Assembly: GCA_036741235.1 (NCBI GenBank)
Contig: DAINSQ010000080.1
Span: 1 to 22,142, forward strand
Length of the DNA: 22,142 bases
Origin: JABWBR01 sp036741235
GTDB lineage: Bacteria > Bacteroidota > Bacteroidia > Chitinophagales > Saprospiraceae
Reading direction: 5' to 3'
Shown here: one piece after another, positions 6,260 through 14,411 of the stretch
Layout: each line of letters starts with the position of its first letter
How positions within the stretch are numbered: position 1 is the first letter of the stretch
The notes under the pieces: generated by a model
The model's input: the letters and a program-made list of their open reading frames with translations, nothing else
What the model was told of the DNA's origin: nothing
Database searches by the model: none
Made by a program: the position numbers and the translations under genes

Positions 6260-7372
6260 ATGAAAACCCTCTCCCGCAACTTCCTCATCGTTATTGCCAT
6301 ATTGGTGGCCGGCTACCTGGTTTACACCTTTCGCAGCATTGTTTCGTATGTGCTCATCGCCTGGGTCATTTCAATGATTGGGCAACCGGTGTCGAATTTT
6401 TTTCAGCGACGCCTGCGCATAGGCAAGTGGAAAGCGGGGCCGGTCATGGGCGCTGTTTTGACCATCATTTGTTTTTTCCTGGTACTAATTACCCTGGTAC
6501 TGCTTTTTGTACCCCTGTTTATCGAACAGGCCTCTAATCTCGCTTCAGTAGATTACGGCGCTATTGCGCGAACGCTGGAAGAACCCATCGCCCATTTCCA
6601 GGAGTGGCTCAATAGCCGGGGCATCTATTTTGACGCCAAAGCCCCGGAGGAATGGCTGCGCACAACTTTTGCCGGCAGCTTCGACCCCACCCGCATCGGG
6701 GGTATTATCAGCGCCGTATTATCGGCGGCCAGCGGCCTGTTTGTCGATATTTCCTGTATTGTGTTTATTACTTTTTTCTTCCTTAAAGAACAGGGCCTTT
6801 TTGTAAATATTATTACCACTATTGCGCCGACTCAATACGAAAGCCGCATACTGGAATCGGTAGACGATATCAGCCGGCTGCTTACCCGTTACTTTGGCGG
6901 CATGCTGCTCCAAATGTTTGTCATCACTATATATGTTTGGATATTGCTGAGCATACTCGGCGTAAAAAACGCCCTGCTCATCGGATTTTTCGCTGCGCTT
7001 ATGAACGTTATACCCTACCTGGGCCCGCTCATCGGCGGTACCTTGGGCATTCTCATTACCATCACTTCTAATGTGGGCCTCGATTTCTACTCGGAATTAC
7101 TGCCGCTGCTCATTAAAGTAGCCCTGGTATTTTCTACCGTGCAAATGCTCGACAATTACTTTCTCTCTCCTTATATCTTCTCCAGTAGCGTGCTGGCCCA
7201 TCCGCTCGAAATCTTTATCGTTATTCTGATGGGCGCTCAAATCAACGGCATCTCGGGTATGATACTGGCAATTCCCGTATACACTGTACTCCGCGTAGTC
7301 GCCAAAGAATTTCTCAACCAATACCGAATTGTGCAAAAATTGACCGATAAAATGGAGGAAGAGGGATATTAA
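6260..7372 (+). CDS. AI-2E family transporter (PerM/TqsA-like)
   Basis: This is a polytopic inner-membrane protein of the family that includes E. coli TqsA (autoinducer-2 export), YdiK and PerM; most members have no proven substrate. The 370 residues match the family length. Hydrophobic segments lie near 8-25, 30-48, 58-85, 150-175, 205-230, 240-262, 270-295 and 310-335. A soluble loop lies between 90 and 145. The conserved region NVIPYLGPLIGG lies near residue 250, and HPLEIFIVILMGAQINGISGM near 315. The ATG at 6260 is chosen; the ATG four bases earlier is in another frame. An intrinsic terminator sits just upstream, and a Crp/Fnr gene follows two bases after the stop, so the two are cotranscribed. 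Confidence 0.9.
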   Translation: MKTLSRNFLIVIAILVAGYLVYTFRSIVSYVLIAWVISMIGQPVSNFFQRRLRIGKWKAGPVMGAVLTIICFFLVLITLVLLFVPLFIEQASNLASVDYGAIARTLEEPIAHFQEWLNSRGIYFDAKAPEEWLRTTFAGSFDPTRIGGIISAVLSAASGLFVDISCIVFITFFFLKEQGLFVNIITTIAPTQYESRILESVDDISRLLTRYFGGMLLQMFVITIYVWILLSILGVKNALLIGFFAALMNVIPYLGPLIGGTLGILITITSNVGLDFYSELLPLLIKVALVFSTVQMLDNYFLSPYIFSSSVLAHPLEIFIVILMGAQINGISGMILAIPVYTVLRVVAKEFLNQYRIVQKLTDKMEEEGY

Positions 7373-7374
7373 TC

Positions 7375-8001
7375 ATGAATCAATCGCTCATCGAACGCCA
7401 TTTAGGGTATCTACCGCTGCCGCTGCGGCAGGCCATGCAAACAGAAGGGATCATACAGGCATTCCCGGCCGGTGCAGAGCTATTGCGGGAGGGTCAATAT
7501 GTAAAAGTGATCCCCATTGTTTTGTCAGGGCTTATCAAAGTCATCGGCCGGTTTGAAGAGAAAGAACTGCTGCTCTATTATATCCAGCCACGCGAGAGTT
7601 GCATTATGTCGTTCTCCGCCGTTCTCGACAACGAGCCCAGCCGCGTGATGGCCGTTACCGAGGAAGAAACTACCGCCTTGTTGTTGCCCAGCAGGTGTAT
7701 CGACCAGTGGGTGCGCCAATACCCTGCCTTTAACCGGCTGTTTTACCAACTATTCGACCAGCGATACGATGAATTACTTCATACCATTCGGCTATTATTA
7801 TACGAAAAAATGGACCAGCGCTTATTAACCTACCTGCAGCGCAAAGTACAACTCAAACAATCAAGTTTACTTCAACTCCGCCATTGGGAAATAGCCCAGG
7901 AACTCGGCACCGCCCGCGAGGTTGTTACCCGCGTATTAAAAAAACTGGAAACAGAGGGACTTATTCGCCAATTGCCGCATGGACAAATCGAGGTGCTGTG
8001 A
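7375..8001 (+). CDS. Crp/Fnr family transcription regulator
   Basis: The 208-residue protein has an N-terminal cyclic-nucleotide-binding-like beta-roll (about 20-115), a dimerisation helix, and a C-terminal winged helix (about 150-208). The recognition helix reads TAREVVTRVLKKL, so Arg181, Glu182 and Arg186 match the residues (R180, E181, R185) with which E. coli CRP reads GTGA. The phosphate-binding cassette of true cAMP receptors is not recognisable (the region reads ESCIMSFSAVLDNEPSR), so another ligand or redox input is likely. It begins two bases after the permease gene. A GTGA-N6-TCAC palindrome lies 15 bases after its stop, in front of the DUF2892 gene, and is a likely target. Confidence 0.93.
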   Translation: MNQSLIERHLGYLPLPLRQAMQTEGIIQAFPAGAELLREGQYVKVIPIVLSGLIKVIGRFEEKELLLYYIQPRESCIMSFSAVLDNEPSRVMAVTEEETTALLLPSRCIDQWVRQYPAFNRLFYQLFDQRYDELLHTIRLLLYEKMDQRLLTYLQRKVQLKQSSLLQLRHWEIAQELGTAREVVTRVLKKLETEGLIRQLPHGQIEVL

Positions 8002-8015
8002 TTTTTTTTCGGCTT

Positions 8016-8031
8016 GGTGACTCCAGTCACC
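8016..8031. promoter_or_regulatory. CRP-like operator palindrome
   Basis: GGTGACT-CC-AGTCACC is a perfect palindrome and fits the CRP-type pattern GTGA-N6-TCAC. It is centred at 8023.5, about 43 bases before the transcription start predicted from the -7 box at 8054-8061. That is close to the position used by class II CRP activators, and it covers the place where a -33 box would be. Binding by the adjacent regulator is inferred from its recognition residues. Confidence 0.6.
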
Positions 8032-8053
8032 GCTTATCCCTTTCATGCGTTCG

Positions 8054-8061
8054 TAATTTTG
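8054..8061 (+). promoter_or_regulatory. -7 promoter box of the DUF2892 gene
   Basis: TAATTTTG is an exact TAnnTTTG match, 42 bases before the ATG at 8104. No TTTG appears at -33, which fits a promoter that depends on an activator bound to the palindrome just upstream. Confidence 0.5.
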
Positions 8062-8103
8062 TTTCATTATTAACAATCATCCATCACCAAAATTTTCTGC
8101 GCC

Positions 8104-8313
8104 ATGAAAAAGAATATGGGAAACACCGACCGACTCGTCCGCGTAATCATCGCTGCCATTATCGCTGTATTGTATTTCACTAATGTTGTTTCCGGAACGC
8201 TTGGATTAATACTCCTGGTTTTAGCCGGCGTGTTTGTCCTCACCAGCTTTATCAGCTTCTGCCCGCTTTATGCTCCATTTGGAATCAGCACCTGCTCCAC
8301 TAAAAAAGCTTAA
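8104..8313 (+). CDS. DUF2892 (YgaP-like) small membrane protein
   Basis: This 69-residue protein matches DUF2892, the membrane hairpin found at the end of E. coli rhodanese YgaP and as a stand-alone protein in many Bacteroidota. It shows the family start MKKNMGNTDRLVRVIIA, two membrane segments (about 12-30 and 34-53), and the conserved FCPLYAPFGISTC end with two cysteines. The stand-alone protein's function is unknown; neighbourhoods elsewhere often point to sulfur or redox chemistry. It is preceded by a CRP-like operator and probably regulated by the Crp/Fnr protein next door. A palindrome of a recurrent type follows the stop. Confidence 0.9.
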   Translation: MKKNMGNTDRLVRVIIAAIIAVLYFTNVVSGTLGLILLVLAGVFVLTSFISFCPLYAPFGISTCSTKKA

Positions 8314-8319
8314 CCCGCT

Positions 8320-8355
8320 GCCGGTCAGGCTGCCGTTCGAAGCGGTCTGACCGGT
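8320..8355. repeat. palindrome related to the hairpin at 19258-19290
   Basis: CCGGTCAG (8321-8328) pairs perfectly with CTGACCGG (8347-8354), with a G-T pair outside and a partial inner stem around TTCGAA. It lacks a T run. Its right half, GAAGCGGTCTGACCGGT, is identical in 15 of 17 bases to the minus strand of the hairpin at 19258-19290. The two differences are compensated in the left half. It may be a REP-like element or a conserved transcript end. Confidence 0.6.
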
Positions 8356-8543
8356 ATTGCCAAATATGTCCTTCCGATTACATTTTTTATATTTAGTGTT
8401 TATTTTATACTAAAATTTTATTTATCAATTATTTACAACAAAAAATAAAGAATCAAAAACCTGACATAAAGGCCAACCTGGTTTGCTTCAACATGTTTCA
8501 TAGCGGATTTTGGGCTTATATTTAATTAACCAAAACCAACGTT
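8356..8543. other. AT-rich leader of the T9SS gene
   Basis: There is no gene here. Bases 8375-8460 are strikingly AT-rich compared with the surroundings. They contain a weak inverted repeat (ATTTAGT near 8391 against ACTAAAA near 8410). A degenerate promoter may lie near 8517 (TATATTTA, about 25 bases before the ATG). No exact TAnnTTTG was found. Confidence 0.4.
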
Positions 8544-10178
8544 ATGAGACAAACGTGCCTACTCATCATCACGGCTATAGCCGGCATGGCATTCCAGCTA
8601 GCCGCACAAGCCCCTGCCAGCGCCGTCTTGCAAAGCGGCAATGTAAAAGCAGTCGTCAATTCCAACGGCGCCCTGTTCTGGGATTTTTCCAACGGCCAGT
8701 TTATTGCGCCCTATGCGCCTGGGCAGAACGAAGTTTCCCTGCTAAAAGCCTCGGGCATATGGCTGTCGGGGCTCGATCCCGGTGGAAATATTAGATTAGC
8801 GGCCCAATTGTACGAAAGCAACGGCGATTTTGCTCCCGGCTTGATAACAGGAAATGACGTCATTGCCTTCAATAAAATTTGGCGCATAACAGCCGCCGAA
8901 GTGGCCCAACACGTGGCAGACTGGGAAGACAACCAGGTTATCGACAACCCGCTGCCCAATGTTTTTTCCTGGCCGGCCAGGGGTAATCCTTTTTTTGATC
9001 AATACAATACCGGCATAACATTACCCAATACCTCACAGGGCCTGGCCGGCTTCTGGGATCGCGACGGCGACAACGTCTATAACCCCGCAGCGGGCGATTT
9101 CCCGGTGCTGGAGGTCAGGGGTTGCGAACAAGCCGTGGTCCCCCACGAGATGCTCTGGTTTTCATTTCACGACTATACCTTGCACAACCAAACCCAGGCC
9201 GCATCGCTCAATATGGAAGTCCATGCGCTGGTTTTTACCTTTAATTGCACGGCAAACAGCGTACTCAATGACGCCATATTTGTGCGATACAAAATAATCA
9301 ACCGGGCCTCAGAAGAACTGATGGGTGCGCGTTTCGGCGTTTTTGCCGACTTTGACATCGGAGCCCCTAATGACGATTATGTGGGCTGCGACCCGGAGCG
9401 GCAGCTCATTTTTGGTTACAACGCCGATCCTGTCGATAACCTCTACGCCAATCCGCCGGCAATGGCGATAGATATGCTGCGCGGACCGCTCAACGAGCAA
9501 CTGGAAGAAGTGCCGCTTTCCAACATGATGCCATTCACCAATGGCTCGGGACCGCAAGGAATGCCCAATATTCCTATTCAATATTATTATTTGATGAACG
9601 GTTATTGGCTGGACGGCGCCCCTGCCCCCAACAATGGGTTCCTGTATCCCGGCGATCCCAATGATCCCGCCGCCGATTCTGAAGTAACGGCGGGCAATAC
9701 CCCCGGCGAACGCAGGGTAATAGCGAGTAGCGCGCCCTTTGAATTGCTGCCGGGGGCTGTCAACGAGCTTATTCTGGGTTATTATTTCACCCAGATGCCC
9801 GGCGCTGACGCTTTTCAGAACGTTGCAGCCATGTACGACCGCGCCGATCAGGTTCAGGACTGGTTTGACCATTGTTTCAACGATCCTGAAAACAATTGCG
9901 CGCTTGTAGTAAATGTGAAAGAAAGCTTGTCAAAACCGCAAAAACTGGTTTTGTCGCCAAACCCGGCGACGCACAACGTCGTCCTCCAATTGGAAGCCGT
10001 AGAAGAATCGCTTCAGGTGGCAGTTTTTGACGTATCAGGCCGGCAAGTGATGACCGCCGAATTGGCAGGTATGAATCCGGAGATCAATGTGTCGGCGTTG
10101 AAACCCGGCATATACTGGGTCAGGGCAATCACCGGCAACGGTCGTGTGCTGGCAGGCCGCCTGGCTGTATCTCGATAG
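8544..10178 (+). CDS. secreted protein with T9SS type A sorting domain
   Basis: The 544-residue protein begins with a signal peptide (MRQTCLLIITAIAGMAFQLA, cleavage near AAQA). It ends with a type A C-terminal domain from about residue 470: LSPNPATHNVVLQLE, then VAVFDVSGRQVM, then LKPGIYWVRA. Such domains direct export through the type IX secretion system and attachment at the cell surface. The body is beta-rich and not recognised as an enzyme. A stretch near residue 172 (DRDGDNVYNPAAGDFP) looks like a calcium-binding thrombospondin-3-like loop, and the DFDIGAPNDDYVGCD segment is also acidic. A hairpin follows the gene, so it is probably transcribed alone; the downstream sensor kinase might respond to its activity, but this is speculation. 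Confidence 0.85.
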   Translation: MRQTCLLIITAIAGMAFQLAAQAPASAVLQSGNVKAVVNSNGALFWDFSNGQFIAPYAPGQNEVSLLKASGIWLSGLDPGGNIRLAAQLYESNGDFAPGLITGNDVIAFNKIWRITAAEVAQHVADWEDNQVIDNPLPNVFSWPARGNPFFDQYNTGITLPNTSQGLAGFWDRDGDNVYNPAAGDFPVLEVRGCEQAVVPHEMLWFSFHDYTLHNQTQAASLNMEVHALVFTFNCTANSVLNDAIFVRYKIINRASEELMGARFGVFADFDIGAPNDDYVGCDPERQLIFGYNADPVDNLYANPPAMAIDMLRGPLNEQLEEVPLSNMMPFTNGSGPQGMPNIPIQYYYLMNGYWLDGAPAPNNGFLYPGDPNDPAADSEVTAGNTPGERRVIASSAPFELLPGAVNELILGYYFTQMPGADAFQNVAAMYDRADQVQDWFDHCFNDPENNCALVVNVKESLSKPQKLVLSPNPATHNVVLQLEAVEESLQVAVFDVSGRQVMTAELAGMNPEINVSALKPGIYWVRAITGNGRVLAGRLAVSR

Positions 10179-10196
10179 CGACATAAAATTCACTGC

Positions 10197-10237
10197 GCAC
10201 ATGTTTCCCGACTCCCTGGGGGTGGGGAAACATGTGC
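10197..10237 (+). terminator. hairpin after the T9SS gene
   Basis: GCACATGTTTCCC (10197-10209) pairs perfectly with GGGAAACATGTGC (10225-10237), a 13-base-pair stem around a 15-base loop. A short T stretch (GTTTTTC) follows only about 14 bases later, so termination is likely but not textbook. It separates the T9SS gene from the sensor kinase gene. Confidence 0.65.
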
Positions 10238-10325
10238 CCGCGCATTATAAGTTTTTCAAAATCAAAAAAAAAGCGTAACGTAGCAGGCGATATAACTAAC
10301 GGGAAACCTCATTATATCACATGCC

Positions 10326-13085
10326 ATGCGAACAAACACCTCAGTTGCCATTATCTTGTGGTTTGCGGCGGCGTATGCCCTGCAGGCCCAGCCGGCCAAT
10401 ATTGACAGCCTTAAAAACGTATGGAGCAGCCGGGCCTCCGGCGATTCCGTTCAGTGCCTGGCTGCACAGGGGCTGGTTGTTTATTATCTAAGCGTCAACG
10501 TCGATTCTGCGATTTGGTGGGGCGAAGAAGAAATCCGGTTGGCCCAAAAAACGAGCTCAACCTATTTGCTTTCATCGGCCTTGAAAGACAAGGCCATCGG
10601 TATGCAATACAAGGGCGAATACGAACAGGCACTTGCACTCAACCAGGAAGCCTTGCGATTGCTGGGCGACAGCCGGCGCGACAAGGTACTGGCCTCCACT
10701 ATACTGGGCAATATCGGTTTGACCTACAACGATAAAAAAGAATTGCCCAAAGCTGCTGATTATTATAAAAAAGCCCTGGCGTTCAAAAGAGAATTGGCCG
10801 ATAGCATAGGTATCGCCCGAAATCTGAATAATATCGGGCTGGTATACTTTCAGAGCAATGTTTTCGACTCTGCATTGGTGTATTTCAGCAAAACCCTTGA
10901 GCTATCGCGTCAACTTGGCAGCGATTTTGGAGAGGCTTTATCGTTGGGCAATATCGGTTCGGTTTATTTAAACACAAAACAATATGACAAAGCCTATACA
11001 TTCCTCAACCAGGCGCTTGAACTAAAACGGCGCATAAACGACCAACGCGGCGTTAACACGGTGCTTAACAACCTGGGCAATACGGCGTTGGAACAACAAG
11101 ATTATATCAAAGCGCGCCGATATTATGAAGAAGCGTTATCAGTGGGCCAACAAGTAGGTGATAAACAATACTTGAGCGAAACATTTCTGGGCTTGTCTGA
11201 AACTTATGCCGGACTGGGCGAATACCGCCAGGCCTATGAAGCATCCAGGCAATATGCCGAGCTCAGGGATTCAATCATGAGCGCCCTCAACAGCGAGGCC
11301 TTTAACGAAATGGAAGTGCGCTTTAAAACCAAAGAAAAAGAGGCCCAGCTCGCCCAACAGGAACTCACTATTGCCAGGCAACGCATACTCGTGACCGGCG
11401 CGATACTGGCCCTGGTAGCGATGGGCGCCTTATTCCAGTTTTTCCGCAACCGACAGCGCCTGCGCCAAAAAGAAGCGATGCTGGCCGTACAACTTGAACG
11501 CGCCGAAGCCGACAAATTGCGGGAAATCGACAAAATGAAGAGCACCTTTTTTGCCAATATCAGTCATGAATTCCGTACCCCGCTCACCCTGATACTCGGC
11601 CCTCTCGAACAAATGCTGAGCGGAGTGTTGAAAGGCGATTTGCACAAATACTATCGAATCATGCAGCGCAATGCCGAAAGGCTACTGCAACTCGTCAACC
11701 AACTGCTCGATTTATCGAGGCTGGAGAGCGGGCGTATGCAATTGCAGGTAACCCGCTGCGACTGGGTAGCGCTGGTGCGGGCGGTTGCTTTTTCTTTTGA
11801 AAGCCTGGCCGAACGCAAGCAAATTCATTATACAGTCAGCCTTCCCGAAGGCCCCCAATACGGCTGGATTGACCGCGACAAACTCGAAAAGATCCTGGTA
11901 AACCTGTTATCAAACGCCTTTAAATTTACGCATGATGAAGGCCGGATAACCGTCAGCGGCGGATTAACGGACGACAAGCAACAGCTCAGGCTTACTGTGG
12001 CCGACAACGGCATCGGCATTCCGGCGGCCCAATTGGGGCGACTCTTTGAGCGATTTTACACCTCCGGCACTTCGGAAGAGGGCATACAGGGTAGCGGTAT
12101 CGGGTTGGCGTTGACCAAAGAGCTGGCGGTATTACACCATGGCACTATTGACGTAGAAAGCGAGCCCCGCCAATTCACCCGTTTTCATTTGAGCATCCCT
12201 ATCCGTGAAACTGCATTTTCGGCCCAGGAAACCGGGCCCGTTTCTGAAACGGGAATCAATTCGGTTGTGATAGCCGCTCCTGCGCGTTCTTCAACAGTGC
12301 CTGTTGCCGAAATGCTACCTGCCATTAGCGGCAATCGCCCCATCGTGCTGATTGTAGAAGACAACCAGGACGTTAGTCACTACATTGCAGAACAATTATC
12401 GGGCGACTTCCAAACCATGTTGGCAACAAATGGCAAAGAAGGCCTCGACAAAGCCCTGGAGGCCGTGCCCGACCTGGTGATCAGCGACCTGATGATGCCG
12501 GAAATGGACGGTATGACGCTGTGCAGAAAATTGAAGCAGGAAGTTGCTACCAGCCATATTCCCGTTATTATGCTTACTGCAAAAGCCGAGCGCGACGACA
12601 AGCTGGAAGGGCTGGGCGCCGGCGCCGACGACTATCTGGTCAAGCCTTTTGATGCGCTGGAGCTAAAAACCCGCATCAACAACCTAATATCCCAGCGCAG
12701 GCGGTTGCGCAGCCGTTTTGCCGGCGAGGTTGTCTTCAAGCCTGCTGAAGTGGCGGCAACCCCGGTTGATGAAGCTTTCCTTCAACGCATAATAACTACC
12801 ATAGAAGAGAACCTGGATGAGGAAAGTTTCAGCGTGGTTGAATTAGGCCAGGCGATTGGCATGAGTCGCAGCCAATTGCATCGCAAGCTCAAAGCCCTGA
12901 CCGATAAAGGGCCCAACGAGATTATCCGCGATATGCGTTTACAACGCGCCAGGGAGCTGCTCGAAAAAGGCGCCGGCAACGCCTCTGAAGTTGCCTATAT
13001 GGTAGGGTTTAGCAGCCTGGCATATTTTTCCAAATGTTTCAGCGATCAATTCGGCATGGCGCCCAGCGAGGTGCGAAAACGCTAG
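10326..13085 (+). CDS. hybrid one-component sensor kinase with AraC output
   Basis: This single polypeptide combines sensing, phosphotransfer and DNA binding, a design typical of Bacteroidota. A signal peptide (about 1-22) is followed by a periplasmic TPR domain (about 55-315; repeated units such as EQALALNQEALRLLGD and NIGLVYF) and a coiled stretch. A membrane helix lies at about 352-372. Next come a HisKA domain with the phospho-accepting His414 in NISHEFRTP and a HATPase domain (LVNLLSNAFKFT, DNGIGIP, GSGIGLAL). The receiver domain has Asp721 in ISDLMMPEMDG, and an AraC-type helix-turn-helix fills the last 100 residues. At 919 residues it is complete. The inferred role is to activate nearby or distant genes on an envelope signal. 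Its stop overlaps the stop of the convergent TPR gene by four bases. Confidence 0.93.
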   Translation: MRTNTSVAIILWFAAAYALQAQPANIDSLKNVWSSRASGDSVQCLAAQGLVVYYLSVNVDSAIWWGEEEIRLAQKTSSTYLLSSALKDKAIGMQYKGEYEQALALNQEALRLLGDSRRDKVLASTILGNIGLTYNDKKELPKAADYYKKALAFKRELADSIGIARNLNNIGLVYFQSNVFDSALVYFSKTLELSRQLGSDFGEALSLGNIGSVYLNTKQYDKAYTFLNQALELKRRINDQRGVNTVLNNLGNTALEQQDYIKARRYYEEALSVGQQVGDKQYLSETFLGLSETYAGLGEYRQAYEASRQYAELRDSIMSALNSEAFNEMEVRFKTKEKEAQLAQQELTIARQRILVTGAILALVAMGALFQFFRNRQRLRQKEAMLAVQLERAEADKLREIDKMKSTFFANISHEFRTPLTLILGPLEQMLSGVLKGDLHKYYRIMQRNAERLLQLVNQLLDLSRLESGRMQLQVTRCDWVALVRAVAFSFESLAERKQIHYTVSLPEGPQYGWIDRDKLEKILVNLLSNAFKFTHDEGRITVSGGLTDDKQQLRLTVADNGIGIPAAQLGRLFERFYTSGTSEEGIQGSGIGLALTKELAVLHHGTIDVESEPRQFTRFHLSIPIRETAFSAQETGPVSETGINSVVIAAPARSSTVPVAEMLPAISGNRPIVLIVEDNQDVSHYIAEQLSGDFQTMLATNGKEGLDKALEAVPDLVISDLMMPEMDGMTLCRKLKQEVATSHIPVIMLTAKAERDDKLEGLGAGADDYLVKPFDALELKTRINNLISQRRRLRSRFAGEVVFKPAEVAATPVDEAFLQRIITTIEENLDEESFSVVELGQAIGMSRSQLHRKLKALTDKGPNEIIRDMRLQRARELLEKGAGNASEVAYMVGFSSLAYFSKCFSDQFGMAPSEVRKR

Positions 13086-14329
13086 AAAAGCCGGGCATCT
13101 TTTTGAGCAAAATAATTGGCGACAAAACCGTAGGCAAAAATCCCCAGTCCGAATAACGGCAATGCAAAACCGTTTTGAGGTACAAAAATGGCTGTCAATC
13201 CGATTACAGCCATAGCGATGGCATACAAACGCAGGTACTGCCGGGCCTTGCCGCCCGGTTTTACATTATACATGCCGGCAGCAGGTATCATCATAAAGAA
13301 AAAGAAACCCGCCAACAAGGCAAAAAACAGATTTTGGGTAAATAACAAGCCGGTAAAAGCCAATAAGGCGGCTCCCAGCAAGAGCCCCGCCAGATTAGAG
13401 CCCTTCACCTCGTCTTCATCGAGGGCGAACTTCCCCAGCGGGTGCAAACGCAGAAACAAATTGGATACCGGCTTGGCAATCCACGACGAAAAAGCGAAGA
13501 TGATGTAAGCCACAATAAGCGGCATCACCAACGGTTGCAGCCCCGGGTATTGGTCAACAACCGACAGCAATATCCGGTATACTACATACAGCCCAATAAT
13601 GAATACCCATTGGTTGCGCTCGCTGAGTTTGCTGATCCAAAGAAAATAACGAAAAATCCATCTATACAGTACATTTTTTGCCTTGATAGCCTCCTTGAGC
13701 CCTGCCCGGGCGAATTCGTGGCCGGGGTCGAAGCGAAGCGACTCCCTGAAATTGCCAAGCGCCTCATCGTATTTGCCCTTGTGCAAATTAACCCAGCCCT
13801 TGCTAGCGTGCGAGGCGGCATCCTCGGGGTCTTGTTTCAGCGCAAAATCGATGGTTTCAGCGGCCTCTCCGGTGCGGTTGAGTTTCACCAGCGCCTCGGT
13901 GCGCATATTGAGCAGATTGACGTCTTCAGGGTCGAGCGCAAGCCCGGATTCAGCAGCGTCAAGCGCCTCCTGCCATTTGCTTTCATAAATAGCAATAACG
14001 GCCTGCATCAGATAAAACGAAGAATCGCCGGGGTCCAGCCGAAGGCCCTCATCTAAAGCCTCGCGGGCCTTGGTTATTTCTCGATTGAAAAACCAGGCGC
14101 GCGCCAGTATATAGTAAAACCAGGGCCATTCCGGATTATTGCTCACGGCTTGCTGCGCGGGAGACAGCGCTTCGGCGTAGCGTTCCTGGCGCAGATATAC
14201 CTCGGCCAGCATAGCCAGTCCAAAAGGATTCGTCGGCTCCTGTGCAAGATAATTTTTGATCTCTTTTTCCGCTTCCGCTAATCGCCCCTGTTCGAGGAGC
14301 AAACCGGCGCGTTCCAGGTATATATTCAT
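13082..14329 (-). CDS. TPR protein with C-terminal membrane domain (second copy)
   Basis: The 415-residue protein starts at MNIYLERAGLLLEQ. A longer open frame reaches 14452 but would overlap the upstream gene, and its extra residues look non-coding. Residues 1-225 hold about six TPR units (AEAEKEIKNYLAQEP, AREALDEGLRLDPGD, ALDAAESGLALDPED). The last 180 residues contain about six membrane helices (WVFIIGLYVVYRILL, LVMPLIVAYIIFAF, LAGLLLGAALLAF and others). The N-terminus resembles that of the next gene upstream (YLERAGLLLEQGRLAEAEKEI against YIERSRLLIRQGRYQQAEEEI), so the two are paralogues. The TPR part is probably cytosolic, as there is no signal peptide. It is the last gene of the five-gene run. 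The function is unknown. Confidence 0.85.
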   Translation of the reverse strand: MNIYLERAGLLLEQGRLAEAEKEIKNYLAQEPTNPFGLAMLAEVYLRQERYAEALSPAQQAVSNNPEWPWFYYILARAWFFNREITKAREALDEGLRLDPGDSSFYLMQAVIAIYESKWQEALDAAESGLALDPEDVNLLNMRTEALVKLNRTGEAAETIDFALKQDPEDAASHASKGWVNLHKGKYDEALGNFRESLRFDPGHEFARAGLKEAIKAKNVLYRWIFRYFLWISKLSERNQWVFIIGLYVVYRILLSVVDQYPGLQPLVMPLIVAYIIFAFSSWIAKPVSNLFLRLHPLGKFALDEDEVKGSNLAGLLLGAALLAFTGLLFTQNLFFALLAGFFFFMMIPAAGMYNVKPGGKARQYLRLYAIAMAVIGLTAIFVPQNGFALPLFGLGIFAYGFVANYFAQKDARLF

Positions 14330-14411
14330 GTACACAGATTTTAAGATTTGCAGGCTACACAAAACAGGCAGCCTATGCCGGTCTTGGGTCGGGATCATTA
14401 TTGTCAAAACG

